Below, piece by piece: positions 1 to 9,900 of a stretch of DNA of 63,383 nt (positions within the stretch are counted from its first letter, which is position 1; each line of letters starts with the position of its first letter). The notes below the pieces were generated by a model that did not search any database, had not been told where the DNA came from, and saw only the letters and a list, made by a program, of their open reading frames with translations. Position numbers and translations under genes: made by a program. Source of the DNA: Paracoccus sp. (in: a-proteobacteria) (lineage in GTDB: Bacteria > Pseudomonadota > Alphaproteobacteria > Rhodobacterales > Rhodobacteraceae); NCBI RefSeq assembly GCF_030604785.1, contig NZ_JAUVVF010000002.1, positions 76,041 through 139,423 on the forward strand, written 5' to 3'.

Positions 1-217
1 GCAGGCCCGCCGGGAAGGCCAGTTCCAGCGCCTGACCGGGTTTCAGCGCCTTGCCCGCCTTGGAGCCCAGCGCGCGGGTCGCGGCCTCGCGCAGGGCGCG
101 CGGCAGGCGGCCGGGCAGCTTGCCGTCGGCGCCCAGGATCAGGGCGGCGCGGCCTTCATGCGTGGCAAGCCGGTCGGCGGCGGTTTCGGTAAAGCTGATC
201 TGGACGGGCTGTGTCAT
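1..217 (-). CDS. pepA: Leucyl aminopeptidase, N-terminal fragment
   Basis: Only the first 72 codons are in the window; the gene continues beyond base 1. The N-terminus (MTQPVQISFTET...) and the divergent position against lptF-lptG match cytosolic leucyl aminopeptidase (M17) in Rhodobacterales. The family removes N-terminal residues from peptides with a two-metal centre, but that catalytic C-terminal domain is not visible here. The ATG at 217 is the only good start. The 108-base gap to lptF must hold both divergent promoters. Identity rests on the N-terminal domain and context. Confidence 0.75.
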   Translation of the reverse strand, partial: MTQPVQISFTETAADRLATHEGRAALILGADGKLPGRLPRALREAATRALGSKAGKALKPGQALELAFPAGL

Positions 218-325
218 CGTTGTCCTCACGTCTGGTTGCGCATGACCCTAGACCCGCGCCCGGCCCTTTTCCAGAGCCGCCCTTGCGGCTAAGCAGGGCG
301 GAATGTCACGCGGCAAAGGGCCGGG

Positions 326-1441
326 ATGCGCCAGATCGACCGATACATGCTTGGCCTGCTGACGACCCTTTTCGGGTTCTTCGCGCTGGTCCTGGTCTCG
401 GTCTACTGGATCAACCGGGCGGTGCGGCTGTTCGACGACCTGCTGAATGACGGGCAGACCGCGCTGGTCGTGCTGGAATTCACGGCACTGACCCTGCCCA
501 TCGTGATCGCCACCGTCCTGCCGGTCGCGGCCTTCGCGGCGACGGCCTATGGCACGAACCGGCTGTCGAACGAATCCGAGCTGGTCGCCATGCAGGCGGC
601 GGGGCTGTCACCCTGGCGGCTGGCGCGGCCGGTGGCGGTCTTCGGCGTGATGGTCGCGCTGATGGTCGCGGTGCTGGTTCACGGGCTGGTGCCGATGGCG
701 CGGGCGCGGCTGGCCGACCGGCAGGCCGAAATCGCCGAGAACGTGACCGCGCAATTCCTGCGCCCCGGCGCGTTCCAGTATCCGGCGCGGGGGATCACGC
801 TGTTCATCCGCGACGTGGCCGCGGACGGGCGGCTGCTGGACCTGTTCATCGAGGACCGGCGCAATCCACGCGCCGCCGTGACCTATTCCTCGGAGGAGGC
901 TCTTGTCGTGCGGACCGAGACCGGGCCGGTCCTGGTCCTGCTGAACGGCATGAGCCAGTCGCTGCGCGAGGACGGGCCGGGTCTGGCGGTCACGCGCTTT
1001 GCCGAGTTCAGCTATGATATCGGGGCGATGACCGGCGGCCGGTCCGAGCGGGGGCGCGATCTGCGCGATTACGGCACGCTGCACCTGCTGGCGCCCGATC
1101 AGGCGCTGCTGGAAGCCACCGGCGCCAGCGCGGGCGCCGCTCGGGCCGAGGCGCATGAGCGGATCGCCCAGCCGCTTCTGTCGCCGGTGGCCGCGATGCT
1201 GGGCTTTGCGACGCTGCTGATCGGCGGGTTCTCGCGCTTTGGGGTCTGGCGGCAGGTGGGCTGGGCAATCCTGGGCCTGATCCTGGTGCAGTTCCTGACG
1301 AATGCCGCTGCCGGGCAGGTCGGGCGCAATCCGGGCCTGTGGCCGCTGCTTTACGTGCCGGCGCTGGTCGGCGGAGGCCTTTCGGTCGCGCTGCTGTGGC
1401 TGGCCGGGCGGGCGCGCGGGCCGAAAGGGGGCGCGTCATGA
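326..1441 (+). CDS. lptF: LPS export ABC transporter permease LptF
   Basis: 371-residue inner-membrane permease of the LptB2FG complex that extracts lipopolysaccharide from the inner membrane and feeds it to LptC/A/D. Hydrophobic segments lie near residues 8-35, 50-75 and 95-120, then a periplasmic beta-jellyroll-like region, then three C-terminal membrane segments (about 285-365), which is the usual LptF/LptG (YjgP/YjgQ) topology. The TGA stop overlaps the lptG ATG (ATGA), so translation is coupled. The ATPase gene lptB is elsewhere in the window, at 30334-31074 on the minus strand. Confidence 0.95.
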   Translation: MRQIDRYMLGLLTTLFGFFALVLVSVYWINRAVRLFDDLLNDGQTALVVLEFTALTLPIVIATVLPVAAFAATAYGTNRLSNESELVAMQAAGLSPWRLARPVAVFGVMVALMVAVLVHGLVPMARARLADRQAEIAENVTAQFLRPGAFQYPARGITLFIRDVAADGRLLDLFIEDRRNPRAAVTYSSEEALVVRTETGPVLVLLNGMSQSLREDGPGLAVTRFAEFSYDIGAMTGGRSERGRDLRDYGTLHLLAPDQALLEATGASAGAARAEAHERIAQPLLSPVAAMLGFATLLIGGFSRFGVWRQVGWAILGLILVQFLTNAAAGQVGRNPGLWPLLYVPALVGGGLSVALLWLAGRARGPKGGAS

Positions 1442-2538
1442 TCCTGGCGCGGTATCTGGCGCGGCGCTATCTGCGGGTCCTGGCGCTGATCGCGGCGGTC
1501 TTCGGGCTGATCCTGTTCCTGATCGACATGATCGAGACCGTGCGCCGCTTTTCGGGCCGCGGCATCGGCCTGTCCGAGGCCGCGGGCATTGCCGCGCTGA
1601 ACGTGACCGGCAGCTTCTATTCCATCCTGCCGCTGATCACGGTCCTGTCGGGGATCGCGCTGTTCATCGGGCTGGCCCGATCCTCGGAGATGGTGGCGAT
1701 CCGCGCATCCGGGCGGTCGGCCCTGCGCTGCGTGGCGGTGCCCGCGCTGACCGCGGCGGCGGTGGGGGCGCTGGCGGTCGCGCTGCTGAACCCGCTGGTC
1801 GCGGTGACGGGCGGGCTTTACGACGATGCGGTCGCGGCCATCGACCGGGGCGGGCAGCAGACGGTCAGCCTGGGCGAAAGCGAGGTCTGGCTGCGTCAGG
1901 GCTTTGAGCAGGGCGGCGGGCAGGTCGTGATCCGCGCCGCGCGGACCAGCCCCGATGCGGCGGTGCTGTATCAGGCGAGCTTCCTGATCTTTGACGAAAG
2001 CCGTGGCCCCGTCCGCCGGATCGAGGCGCGCGAGGCGCGGCTGGAACCGGGCGAATGGGTGCTGACGGGCGCGCGCGACTTTCCGCTGGATGCTCCCAAT
2101 CCGCAGGCCGCGATGGTCGAGCACGAGACGCTGCGCCTGCCCTCGGAGCTGACGGCCCAGCGCATCCGCGAAGGCTTCGGGCGCCCCGATGCGGTGCCGG
2201 TCTGGCAATTGCCCGCCTTCATCGACGGGCTGGAGCGCGCGGGCTTTTCCGCCGCCCGCCACAAGGTCTGGTTCCAGATGGAGCTGGCGCGGCCCGCGAT
2301 GATGGCCGCGATGATCCTGATCGCGGCGGCCTTCACGATGCAGCATGTGCGCGGCCGCAATACGGGCGCGGCGGTGCTGATGGCCTTTGGCGGGGGGATT
2401 GCGCTGTTCTTCCTGCGCAATCTGGCGCAGGTTCTGGGCGATAACGGACAGATCACGCCGGAAATGGCCGCATGGACCCCGCCCGCCGTGGGCGCGGCCC
2501 TGGCCGTCGCCCTGATCCTGAAGCGAGAGGACGGATGA
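1438..2538 (+). CDS. lptG: LPS export ABC transporter permease LptG
   Basis: 366-residue partner of LptF with the same fold: N-terminal membrane helices (about 8-30, 58-80, 98-120), a periplasmic domain and C-terminal helices. The ATG at 1438 was chosen because it gives the family length and the ATGA overlap with lptF; an in-frame upstream start at 1339 would lie deep inside lptF. The stop overlaps the lptD ATG by four bases. LptF and LptG form the transmembrane channel powered by LptB. Confidence 0.95.
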   Translation: MILARYLARRYLRVLALIAAVFGLILFLIDMIETVRRFSGRGIGLSEAAGIAALNVTGSFYSILPLITVLSGIALFIGLARSSEMVAIRASGRSALRCVAVPALTAAAVGALAVALLNPLVAVTGGLYDDAVAAIDRGGQQTVSLGESEVWLRQGFEQGGGQVVIRAARTSPDAAVLYQASFLIFDESRGPVRRIEAREARLEPGEWVLTGARDFPLDAPNPQAAMVEHETLRLPSELTAQRIREGFGRPDAVPVWQLPAFIDGLERAGFSAARHKVWFQMELARPAMMAAMILIAAAFTMQHVRGRNTGAAVLMAFGGGIALFFLRNLAQVLGDNGQITPEMAAWTPPAVGAALAVALILKREDG

Positions 2539-4895
2539 CCCGCAACCGCCTGATCCTGACCTCGGCGTTGGCCCTGATGATCGGGGCCGCGGCCGCATCG
2601 GCGCAAGACGGACCCGACGTCCCGTTTCTGGACATGTCGGGCATGAGCGGCACGCCCTTGGCCGATCGCAGCGGCGGCGCCGCGCTGGCCCCCGCCGCGC
2701 AGGAGCTGGGCAGCGCCCCGGTGGGCGACCGCACACCCACGCCCGCCCGCCCCGAGACGGCCGATCCCGACCAGCGCGTCACCCTGCCCGGCTCGGCCGG
2801 AGCGCGGCAGGGCGGCGCGGCCACGGTGCTGGCCGATCACGTCGCGCTGCAGGGGGACCGGACGCTGATCGCCTCGGGCGGGGTGGTGGTCTGGTATCAG
2901 GGCGCGCGTCTGGTCGCCTCGCGCATCATCGTGGACGGGGCCACGGGCGATCTGACGCTGGAAGGGCCGATCCACCTGTCGCGGCCCGGCGCCTCGGATC
3001 CCGATGCCGAGGCCGTGCTGATCGCGGATGCGGGCCAGATCGACGGCGAATTGCAGGACGGCATCCTGCGCGGCGCGCGCATGGTCATCGCCCGCGAATT
3101 GCAGCTGGCCGCGACCGAGGCCGAACGCAGCCAGGGCGGCCGGATCACCACGCTGCGCCGGGTTGCGGCCTCGTCCTGCCAGATCTGCGCGGGCGATCCC
3201 GCCCCCCTGTGGGAGATCCGTGCCCGCAGCATCACCCACGATGCCGAGACGCGGCGCCTGTCCTTCGAGCATCCGCAATTCCGCGCCTTCGGCGTGCCGC
3301 TGGCGCAGGCGCCCTTCACGATCACCGCGCCCGATCCGACCGTCCTGCGGCAGAGCGGCTTTCTGCGCCCGCAGTTCCGCACGACCTCGGGGCTGGGCTT
3401 CGGGATCAAGCTGCCCTATTTCCAGACACTGGGCGATCAGGCGGATGTGACGCTGACGCCCTATCTGTCCTTTGGCCGCACGCGCACGCTGGAGGCGCGC
3501 TATCGCCACGCCTTCGTCAACGGCGCGACCGAATGGAACGGCGCGATCAGCCGCGACGACCTGCGATCGGGCAGCACGCGCGGCTATGTCTTTGGCGCGG
3601 CGCTGTTCGAGCTGGCGCGCGGCTACCGGCTTGCGGCGCAGCTGCAGGCCGCCTCGGACCGGGCCTATCTGCTGGATTACGGCGTCACGAATGCCGATCG
3701 GCTGTGGTCGGGCGTCTCGGTCGAGCGGGTGCGCCGCGACCGGCTGTTCTGGGGCCGGGTCGGGAATTACCATTCGCTGCGCGAGGACGAGGACAACGCG
3801 ACATCGCCCGCCCAGGTCGCCACCGCGATCTGGATGCGCCGGATGAGCCCCGACCTGATCGGCGGCGAGGCGCTGCTGGAATGGTCGGTCCATGCCCATC
3901 GCCGCCCCTCGGACGAGAACATCGTCGGGCGCGACGTGGCGCGCGGTTCGGTCGGGGTCGATTGGCGGCGCCATGCGATCCTGCCGGGCGGCGTGGTGGC
4001 CGCCGCGCTGACCTCGCTGCAGGCCGATCTCTATCGGATCGCGCAGGATGACGGGTTCGAGCCGGTCGTGGGGCGGCTGGACCCGCTGATCGGCGCCGAA
4101 CTGCGCTGGCCGCTGGCGGGCGGCACGGGCGCGGCCACCCATCTGGTCGAGCCGGTGATCCAGCTTCTCTATTCGCCGCAGGGCAATGACGACGACATCC
4201 CAAACGAGGACAGCCGCCTGATCGAGTTCGACGAGGGCAACCTGTTTTCCGCCAATCGCTTTCCGGGCTGGGATGCGCGCGAGACGGGCCTGCGCGCCAA
4301 TGTCGGCGCGACCTGGACGCGGCTGGACCCGGCGGGCTGGTCGATCGGGCTGACGGGGGGACGCGTCTTCCGGGCACGCAGCCAAGAGACATTCTCGGAG
4401 GCGGGGCCGCTGGCGGGGCGGCGTTCGGACTGGCTGCTGGCGGCGCATTTCGACAGCAATGACGGCCTGGCCATCGCCAACCGGGCGCTGTTCGACGATT
4501 CGCTGACCGTGTCGCGCAACGAATTGCGGCTGGGCTGGCTGCGGCCCGACCTGCAGATCTCGGCCGGGCATCTGTGGATCGCCAGCGATGCCGAGGAAGG
4601 CCGCGCCAGCGACACGAGCGAACTGGCCGCCACGGTGGGCTGGCAGATCGCCGATGGCTGGTGGGGCGCGGCCGAGACGCGCTATGACTTTGCCGCCGAC
4701 CGCGCGCAGCGGGCCTCGCTGCGGGTGACCTATCGCAACGAATGCCTGGCGGTCGAGACGGGCGTGACGCGGCGCTTTACCTCGTCGGATCTGGTGCGGC
4801 CCGAGACCAGTCTGGACCTGTCCGTGCGGCTGGCGGGTTTCGGGCAATCGCCCGGCGGTCCCGGCACGGTGGCGCGGCGCAACTGCATGCGCTAG
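2535..4895 (+). CDS. lptD: LPS-assembly protein LptD
   Basis: 786-residue outer-membrane beta-barrel that inserts LPS into the outer leaflet. A signal peptide (residues 1 to about 23, ending ...AAAASA before QDG) precedes an OstA-like N-terminal domain (about 95-230) and the large LptD barrel domain. Two cysteines (SSCQICAG) near residue 215 follow the N-domain, and further cysteines lie near the C-terminus (NECLAVE, RRNCMR-end), consistent with the inter-domain disulfides needed for LptD maturation. The start is fixed by the ATGA overlap with lptG. Confidence 0.94.
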   Translation: MTRNRLILTSALALMIGAAAASAQDGPDVPFLDMSGMSGTPLADRSGGAALAPAAQELGSAPVGDRTPTPARPETADPDQRVTLPGSAGARQGGAATVLADHVALQGDRTLIASGGVVVWYQGARLVASRIIVDGATGDLTLEGPIHLSRPGASDPDAEAVLIADAGQIDGELQDGILRGARMVIARELQLAATEAERSQGGRITTLRRVAASSCQICAGDPAPLWEIRARSITHDAETRRLSFEHPQFRAFGVPLAQAPFTITAPDPTVLRQSGFLRPQFRTTSGLGFGIKLPYFQTLGDQADVTLTPYLSFGRTRTLEARYRHAFVNGATEWNGAISRDDLRSGSTRGYVFGAALFELARGYRLAAQLQAASDRAYLLDYGVTNADRLWSGVSVERVRRDRLFWGRVGNYHSLREDEDNATSPAQVATAIWMRRMSPDLIGGEALLEWSVHAHRRPSDENIVGRDVARGSVGVDWRRHAILPGGVVAAALTSLQADLYRIAQDDGFEPVVGRLDPLIGAELRWPLAGGTGAATHLVEPVIQLLYSPQGNDDDIPNEDSRLIEFDEGNLFSANRFPGWDARETGLRANVGATWTRLDPAGWSIGLTGGRVFRARSQETFSEAGPLAGRRSDWLLAAHFDSNDGLAIANRALFDDSLTVSRNELRLGWLRPDLQISAGHLWIASDAEEGRASDTSELAATVGWQIADGWWGAAETRYDFAADRAQRASLRVTYRNECLAVETGVTRRFTSSDLVRPETSLDLSVRLAGFGQSPGGPGTVARRNCMR

Positions 4896-4929
4896 ATTGC
4901 GCGGCAAGACGAATGAAAGAGGGCGGCGA

Positions 4930-6204
4930 ATGCGGCATTTCCTATCCGGCATGATCCTGGCGGCGGCTCTTGGCCTTCCGCTTGCGCTGCCCGTGGCGAC
5001 CCCGGCTGCGGCCCAGGGGCTGTTCCAGCCGGTCATCTACGTCAATGACAGCGCCGTGACCCGCTACGAGGTCGAGCAGCGGCAGCGCTTCATGCGCTTT
5101 CTGGGCGCGGGCGAGACCAGCATGGCCGATGCCCAGAACGCGCTGGTCGATGACCGGCTGCGCCTGCAGGCCGCCCGCCGGCTTGGCATCGAGATCACCC
5201 CCGAGGGCCTGGCCGCCGGGCAGGAGGAATTCGCCGGCCGCGCGGGCCTGACCACGGACGAGCTGATCCAGCGCCTGGCGCAGGGCGGGATCGAGCCGCA
5301 GGTCTTCCGCGACTTCATCGAGGCCGGCACCGTCTGGCGCGAGGTCGTGCGCGCGCGTCTGCTGGCGCAGATCAGCGTCTCGGAGGCCGAGGTCGAACAG
5401 GAGCTGCGCCGCGTTCTGGAAACCCCGATCATCGACCGCGTGGCCCTGTCGGAACTGATCATCCCTGCGCCTCCGGGGCAGGAGGCGCAGGCCATGGCCA
5501 TCGCGCAGCGGATCGCGGCCTCGAACCCGACCGAGGCGCAATTCGCCGCCGCCGCGCGCGAATTCTCGGCCGTGCCCTCGGCCGAGCAGGGCGGGCGGCT
5601 GGACGTGGTGCGGCTGAACGAATTGCCGCCCTCGCTGGTGCCGATCATCACGGCGCTGCAGCCGGGCCAGGTCACGCAGCCGCTGACGGTCGAGGGCGCG
5701 GTGGTGCTGTTCTTCCTGCGCGACGCGCTTGGCACGGTGCGTCCCGGCGCGCGCGCCGAGGTGCTGGATTACATGACCCTGCGCCTTGCTACCCAGGCCG
5801 AGGCCGCGCGGCTGGCCCAGATCACCCGGAATTGCGACGACCTTTACACCCAGGCGGGCGCGGCCGCCCCGCAGATCCGCCGCCAGACCCAGGCGCCCGA
5901 GGCGATCCCGGCGCTGATCGCCACGCGGCTGGCCTCGATGGACCCGGACGAGGCGACCTCGCTGCCCCTGGGCGACGGGACGGCGGAGCTGGTGATGCTG
6001 TGCTCGCGCCAGCCGGCGCTGGCGCCGCTGCCGCCCCCGAACGTGCCGGTGACGGCCGAGCAGCCCGACGGGATCGGCACGACCCCCGAGGGCGTCCCCG
6101 CGCGCGAGGACATCCGCAACCAGGTCTTCAACCGCAAGATCACGGCGGCGGCGGACAATCTTCTGGCCGATCTGCGCGCCGATGCGCTGATCCGGCGTCC
6201 CTGA
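4930..6204 (+). CDS. surA: SurA-like periplasmic chaperone / peptidyl-prolyl isomerase
   Basis: 424 residues with a signal peptide of about 29 residues (ending ...ATPAAAQ), a SurA N-terminal chaperone domain and one parvulin-type PPIase domain (about residues 175-275, including ELIIPAP and EQGGRLDVV). SurA escorts outer-membrane proteins such as LptD, whose gene lies immediately upstream, across the periplasm. An earlier in-frame ATG at 4897 would add a charged stretch before the signal peptide, so 4930 is preferred. The stop overlaps the pdxA start (TGATG). Confidence 0.9.
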   Translation: MRHFLSGMILAAALGLPLALPVATPAAAQGLFQPVIYVNDSAVTRYEVEQRQRFMRFLGAGETSMADAQNALVDDRLRLQAARRLGIEITPEGLAAGQEEFAGRAGLTTDELIQRLAQGGIEPQVFRDFIEAGTVWREVVRARLLAQISVSEAEVEQELRRVLETPIIDRVALSELIIPAPPGQEAQAMAIAQRIAASNPTEAQFAAAAREFSAVPSAEQGGRLDVVRLNELPPSLVPIITALQPGQVTQPLTVEGAVVLFFLRDALGTVRPGARAEVLDYMTLRLATQAEAARLAQITRNCDDLYTQAGAAAPQIRRQTQAPEAIPALIATRLASMDPDEATSLPLGDGTAELVMLCSRQPALAPLPPPNVPVTAEQPDGIGTTPEGVPAREDIRNQVFNRKITAAADNLLADLRADALIRRP

Positions 6205-7169
6205 TGGCCGGTCGCATCCTGCTGACTTCGGGCGATCCGGCAGGGATCGGCCCGGAACTGGCGCCGCTGGCGCTGGCCTCGGGCGTCGATCTGGTCTGGC
6301 TGGGCGATCCGCGTCACCTGCCGCAGGGCGCGCCGGTGGCCGAGATCGCCGAACCCTCGGACCCGGTTCCGCCCGGTCATCTGCCGGTGCTGCGCCATGA
6401 CTTTCCCGCCCTGGCGCATCCCGGCCAGCCCGACCCGGCCAATGCGGCGGCGACGGTCGCGGTGATCGAGCGCGCGGCCCGGCTGGCGCTGGCGGGCAAG
6501 GTCGCGGCGATCACCACCGCGCCGATCAGCAAGGAGGCGCTGCAGACAGGGGCGGGCTTTGCCTTTCCGGGCCATACCGAATTTCTGGCCCATCTGGCAG
6601 GCGATGTGCCGGTGGCGATGATGCTAGCCTCGACCACGGTCACGCCGCCCTGCCGGGTCGTGCCCGCGACGATCCACATTCCGCTGGCCGATGTGCCCGG
6701 CGCGCTGACGGAAGCGGCGCTGGAGCAGGCGATCCGGTTGACCCATGCCGGACTGATCCGCGATTTCGGCATCCGCGCGCCCCGGATCGCGGTGGCCGGG
6801 CTGAACCCCCATGCGGGCGAAGGCGGACGGATGGGCCTGCAGGAGCAGCAGATGATCGCGCCCCTGATCGCGCGGCTGCGGGCCGAGGGGCTGCATGTCA
6901 CCGGCCCCCTGCCCGCCGACACGATGTTTCACGCCCCTGCCCGCGCGCATTACGACGCGGCGATCTGCGCCTATCACGACCAGGCGCTGATCCCGATCAA
7001 GACGCTGGATTTCGCGGGGGGCGTGAACGTGACGCTTGGCCTGCCCTTCATCCGGACCTCTCCCGATCACGGCACGGCCTTCGACATCGCGGGCAAGGGG
7101 CTGGCCGATCCCTCCTCCACGATCGCGGCACTGAAGATGGCCGAGGCGATGGCAAAGGCCCGCGCATGA
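6204..7169 (+). CDS. pdxA: 4-hydroxythreonine-4-phosphate dehydrogenase
   Basis: 321 residues. PdxA oxidises 4-phosphohydroxy-L-threonine to the precursor of 3-amino-2-oxopropyl phosphate in the DXP-dependent vitamin B6 pathway. Visible family motifs are the N-terminal [10 protein letters not shown], the metal-ligand histidine segments PGHTEFLA and [10 protein letters not shown], and a C-terminal [14 protein letters not shown]. The start is placed at the TGATG junction with surA. The surA-pdxA-rsmA order is the classical proteobacterial arrangement. Confidence 0.95.
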   Translation: MAGRILLTSGDPAGIGPELAPLALASGVDLVWLGDPRHLPQGAPVAEIAEPSDPVPPGHLPVLRHDFPALAHPGQPDPANAAATVAVIERAARLALAGKVAAITTAPISKEALQTGAGFAFPGHTEFLAHLAGDVPVAMMLASTTVTPPCRVVPATIHIPLADVPGALTEAALEQAIRLTHAGLIRDFGIRAPRIAVAGLNPHAGEGGRMGLQEQQMIAPLIARLRAEGLHVTGPLPADTMFHAPARAHYDAAICAYHDQALIPIKTLDFAGGVNVTLGLPFIRTSPDHGTAFDIAGKGLADPSSTIAALKMAEAMAKARA

Positions 7170-8020
7170 GCACGATCGACGACCTTCCGCCGCTGCGTCA
7201 GGTGATCGCCACGCATGACCTGCGCGCCAAGAAGCAGCTGGGACAGAACTTTCTGCTGGACCTGAACCTGACGGCCAAGATCGCGCGGCAGGCGGGCGAT
7301 CTGACGGGCTGCGACGTGCTGGAGATCGGCCCAGGCCCCGGCGGGCTGACCCGAGGCCTGCTGGCCGAGGGGGCGCGCCATGTGCTGGCCATCGAAAAGG
7401 ACGAACGCGCCCTGCCCGCCCTGGCCGAGATCGCCGCCCGCTATCCGGGCCGCCTGACCGTGATCCATGGCGACGCGCTGCAGATCGACCCGCTGGCGCA
7501 TCTGACGCCGCCGATCCGGGTGGCGGCGAACCTGCCCTATAATGTCGGGACGGAATTGCTGATCCGCTGGCTGACGCCGGCGCAATGGCCGCCCTTCTGG
7601 GAATCGCTGACGCTGATGTTCCAGAAGGAGGTCGCCGAACGCATCGTCGCGCGGCCCGGCGACAAGGCCTATGGGCGACTGGCGCTGCTGGCGCAATGGC
7701 GGGCCGAGGCGCGGATCGTCATGCATCTGGCGCCCGAGGCCTTTGTCCCCGCGCCCAAGGTCCATTCGGCGGTGGTCCATCTGACCGCCCTGCCCGAACC
7801 GCGCCATCCCGCCGATCCGGCGGTCCTGTCGCAGGTGACGGGCGCGGCCTTCAACCAGCGGCGCAAGATGCTGCGCGCGGCGCTGAAGGGGTTGCATCCG
7901 CAGATCGAGGCCCTGCTGGAGGCCGCCGGCATTCCGCCCACCGCCCGCGCCGAAGAGATCGGGCTGGACCGGTTCTGCGCGCTGGCCCGCGCGCTGGCCG
8001 AGGCGCGCCGCCCGGCCTGA
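7166..8020 (+). CDS. rsmA: 16S rRNA (adenine1518/1519-N6)-dimethyltransferase
   Basis: 284 residues. RsmA/KsgA dimethylates two adjacent adenines in the 3' hairpin of 16S rRNA during 30S maturation; its loss gives kasugamycin resistance in other bacteria. The SAM-binding motif [15 protein letters not shown] and the catalytic NLPYNV motif are present, with the [10 protein letters not shown]-terminus typical of the family. It overlaps pdxA by four bases and closes the lptF-to-rsmA operon. Confidence 0.96.
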   Translation: MSTIDDLPPLRQVIATHDLRAKKQLGQNFLLDLNLTAKIARQAGDLTGCDVLEIGPGPGGLTRGLLAEGARHVLAIEKDERALPALAEIAARYPGRLTVIHGDALQIDPLAHLTPPIRVAANLPYNVGTELLIRWLTPAQWPPFWESLTLMFQKEVAERIVARPGDKAYGRLALLAQWRAEARIVMHLAPEAFVPAPKVHSAVVHLTALPEPRHPADPAVLSQVTGAAFNQRRKMLRAALKGLHPQIEALLEAAGIPPTARAEEIGLDRFCALARALAEARRPA

Positions 8021-8045
8021 CGGCTTTCCTCTTGCCGCGACGAAA

Positions 8046-8072
8046 AAGGCCGCAGCGCGGGGCTGCGGCCTT
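8046..8072 (-). terminator. Rho-independent terminator of the DUF4167 gene
   Basis: A perfect 10-bp stem (8046-8055 pairs with 8063-8072) encloses a 7-base loop. On the minus strand it is followed by a run of T (AAAAA at 8043-8047 on the plus strand). It lies directly after the stop of the minus-strand gene ending at 8097 and 26 bases past the rsmA stop, so it may also act weakly for rsmA. Confidence 0.8.
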
Positions 8073-8096
8073 GGCATTGGTGCAAAAAGGCGGAGC

Positions 8097-8810
8097 TCAG
8101 TCCCCGGATCCTTCGGCGGGCGCGCCCGCGGCGGCGGCGGGCTTGCGCCGGCTGCGGGTCGCGGTGCTGCGCGGCGCCGTTTCCTCGCCGCCGGCGCTGC
8201 GCGGGCGGCTGCTGCGGCGCGACCGGGGCTTGGCTTCGGCGGTGTCCGGAGCCTCGGCGGCCTCGGCAGCTTCGGGGGTCTCGACCGGGCCGGTCTCGAC
8301 CTCGTCGCCGACGGGATCGGGCAGGGCCGGCGCATCCTCGGCCGGGGCCGGTTCGGGACGGGGCTCGGGGCGCTGCTCGGTTCGCGGCTCGGGCGCGCGG
8401 GGCGCCTGTTCGCGGGGCTGGTGGTCGCGGGGCTGATGCTCGCGCGGCTGGTCGTCGTCCTGGGCGCGGCCCTGCTGGGCGTGGCCGCCCTGATGACCGC
8501 CGTTCTGGCCGCCCTGATGGCCATGCTGCCCGTTGCCGTTCTGCTGGGGCTGGCGTTCGGCCATCTCGCGCTGAGCCTCGCCCAGCATGCGGGTGTAGTG
8601 CTCGGCATGCTGCAGGAAGCTCTGCTCGGCCACGCGGTCATGGGACAGCTGGGCGTCGCGCGCCAGCGTCAGGTATTTCTCGATGATCTGCTGGGGCGTG
8701 CCGCGCACCTTGCCCTCGGGGCCCGAGCTTTCGAACACGCGGTTGACGATGTTCCCAAGGGAACGCTGGCGGTTCGACTTGCTGCGCGAACGTGATTTGG
8801 ATGATCTCAT
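8097..8810 (-). CDS. DUF4167 domain-containing protein
   Basis: 237 residues. Residues 1 to about 80 are the conserved DUF4167 region: a very basic Ser/Arg/Lys start followed by a helical stretch containing TPQQIIEKYLTLARDAQ and QSFLQHAEHYTRM. The remainder is low-complexity: Gln/Gly/His-rich, then Arg/Glu/Pro, then acidic Ala/Glu, ending basic. The family is widespread in Alphaproteobacteria and has no established function; the composition suggests nucleic-acid or protein binding. The ATG at 8810 gives the conserved N-terminus; more upstream starts add non-conserved sequence. Confidence 0.85.
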   Translation of the reverse strand: MRSSKSRSRSKSNRQRSLGNIVNRVFESSGPEGKVRGTPQQIIEKYLTLARDAQLSHDRVAEQSFLQHAEHYTRMLGEAQREMAERQPQQNGNGQHGHQGGQNGGHQGGHAQQGRAQDDDQPREHQPRDHQPREQAPRAPEPRTEQRPEPRPEPAPAEDAPALPDPVGDEVETGPVETPEAAEAAEAPDTAEAKPRSRRSSRPRSAGGEETAPRSTATRSRRKPAAAAGAPAEGSGD

Positions 8811-9075
8811 CAGTCTGTCTGTCAGGTTGTCGGGTCGTCTTGGCAGAGGCTTCGACGCACGGCGTTGGATGACGGCAGCATCGGCGTCTATGCCAATGCG
8901 CTCAGCCCTGCCTCGCCCCTCGATGGGCGCGCATGGCGCCCCTTGCGGTATCGGCATTGTCAGGCTGACCGATGCGAGGGGTTCCCCCCTCGTCACGCAG
9001 CCGACTAACCATGCCTGTCGCCCCGAGACAAGCGAAATCTTGGCAAAATGGCGCAGATGGGCGGCAATTGGCGGG

Positions 9076-9900
9076 TCAGGCGGGGAATTCGGCCACAACC
9101 ACCCGGTCGCGCCCGTCCAGATCGGGCCGGATCGAGACCCGTGCCCCGGCCGCCGCGAAGATCGCCGCCACATCGGCGCCTTGGCTTGCGCCGATCTCGA
9201 CCAGGACATGCCCGCCCGGCGCCAGATGCGCCCGGCAGCCCGAGGCAATGGCGCGATAGGCCGACAGCCCGTCGCCGCCATCGGTCAGGGCGGAATGGGG
9301 CTCCCAGTCGCGGACATCGGGGGCAAGGCCCGCCATCTCGGAGGCCGCGATATAGGGAGGGTTCGAGACGATCAGGTCGAAGACGCCCTCGACGCCCTGA
9401 AACCAGTCGGCGCGGCGGAAGCGGGCATCGACGCCGATCCGGCGGGCATTGTGGCGGGCCACTTCCAGCGCGGCATCCGAGAGGTCGGTGCCGGTGCCGC
9501 GCGTCCCCGGCCGCGCGGCCAGAAGCGAGATCAGGATCGCGCCCGTGCCGGTGCCCAGATCCAGCGCCGTCCGCCAGGGAAGGGTCAGCGCGGCCTCGAC
9601 CAGGGCCTCGGTCTCGGGGCGGGGGTCAAGCGTGTCGCGCGTGACCTTGAAGCGATGCGCCCAGAAATCGCGGTAGCCCACGATCTGGGCGACGGGCTGG
9701 CGCAGCGCCCGGGCGGCGATGCCGTGATGGAAGGCGGCGGCCTGATCGGCGGTCAGGGCGCGATCCTCGGTCATCCGAAGGGCGCCGGGTTCGATTTCCA
9801 GGACGGCGGCCAGGATGCGGTCGGCGTCGCGCGAGGCGCCCTCGATCCCTGCGGCGCGCAGAAGGGCCGCGCCTTCGGCCTGGGCGTCCGACAGCCTCAT
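9076..9900 (-). CDS. prmC: Peptide chain release factor N5-glutamine methyltransferase
   Basis: 274 residues. PrmC methylates the glutamine of the GGQ motif in release factors, including PrfA encoded just upstream. It has an N-terminal helical domain, the SAM-binding [11 protein letters not shown] motif and the catalytic NPPY motif (VSNPPYIA). Its ATG overlaps the prfA stop by four bases, so enzyme and substrate are co-translated. The 265 bases between this gene and DUF4167 hold no convincing gene, only a 7-bp hairpin at 8975-8992. Confidence 0.95.
   Translation of the reverse strand: MRLSDAQAEGAALLRAAGIEGASRDADRILAAVLEIEPGALRMTEDRALTADQAAAFHHGIAARALRQPVAQIVGYRDFWAHRFKVTRDTLDPRPETEALVEAALTLPWRTALDLGTGTGAILISLLAARPGTRGTGTDLSDAALEVARHNARRIGVDARFRRADWFQGVEGVFDLIVSNPPYIAASEMAGLAPDVRDWEPHSALTDGGDGLSAYRAIASGCRAHLAPGGHVLVEIGASQGADVAAIFAAAGARVSIRPDLDGRDRVVVAEFPA

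Noticed and set aside
1971..5036. A 1021-codon minus-strand open frame across lptG-lptD-surA
   Set aside because: Composition is typical of an antisense frame in high-GC DNA, and it crosses three well-identified genes on the other strand.
8811..9075. 265-base gap between prmC and the DUF4167 gene searched for a small RNA or gene
   Set aside because: Only a 7-bp hairpin (8975-8992) without a T-run and weak promoter-like boxes are seen; nothing can be supported.
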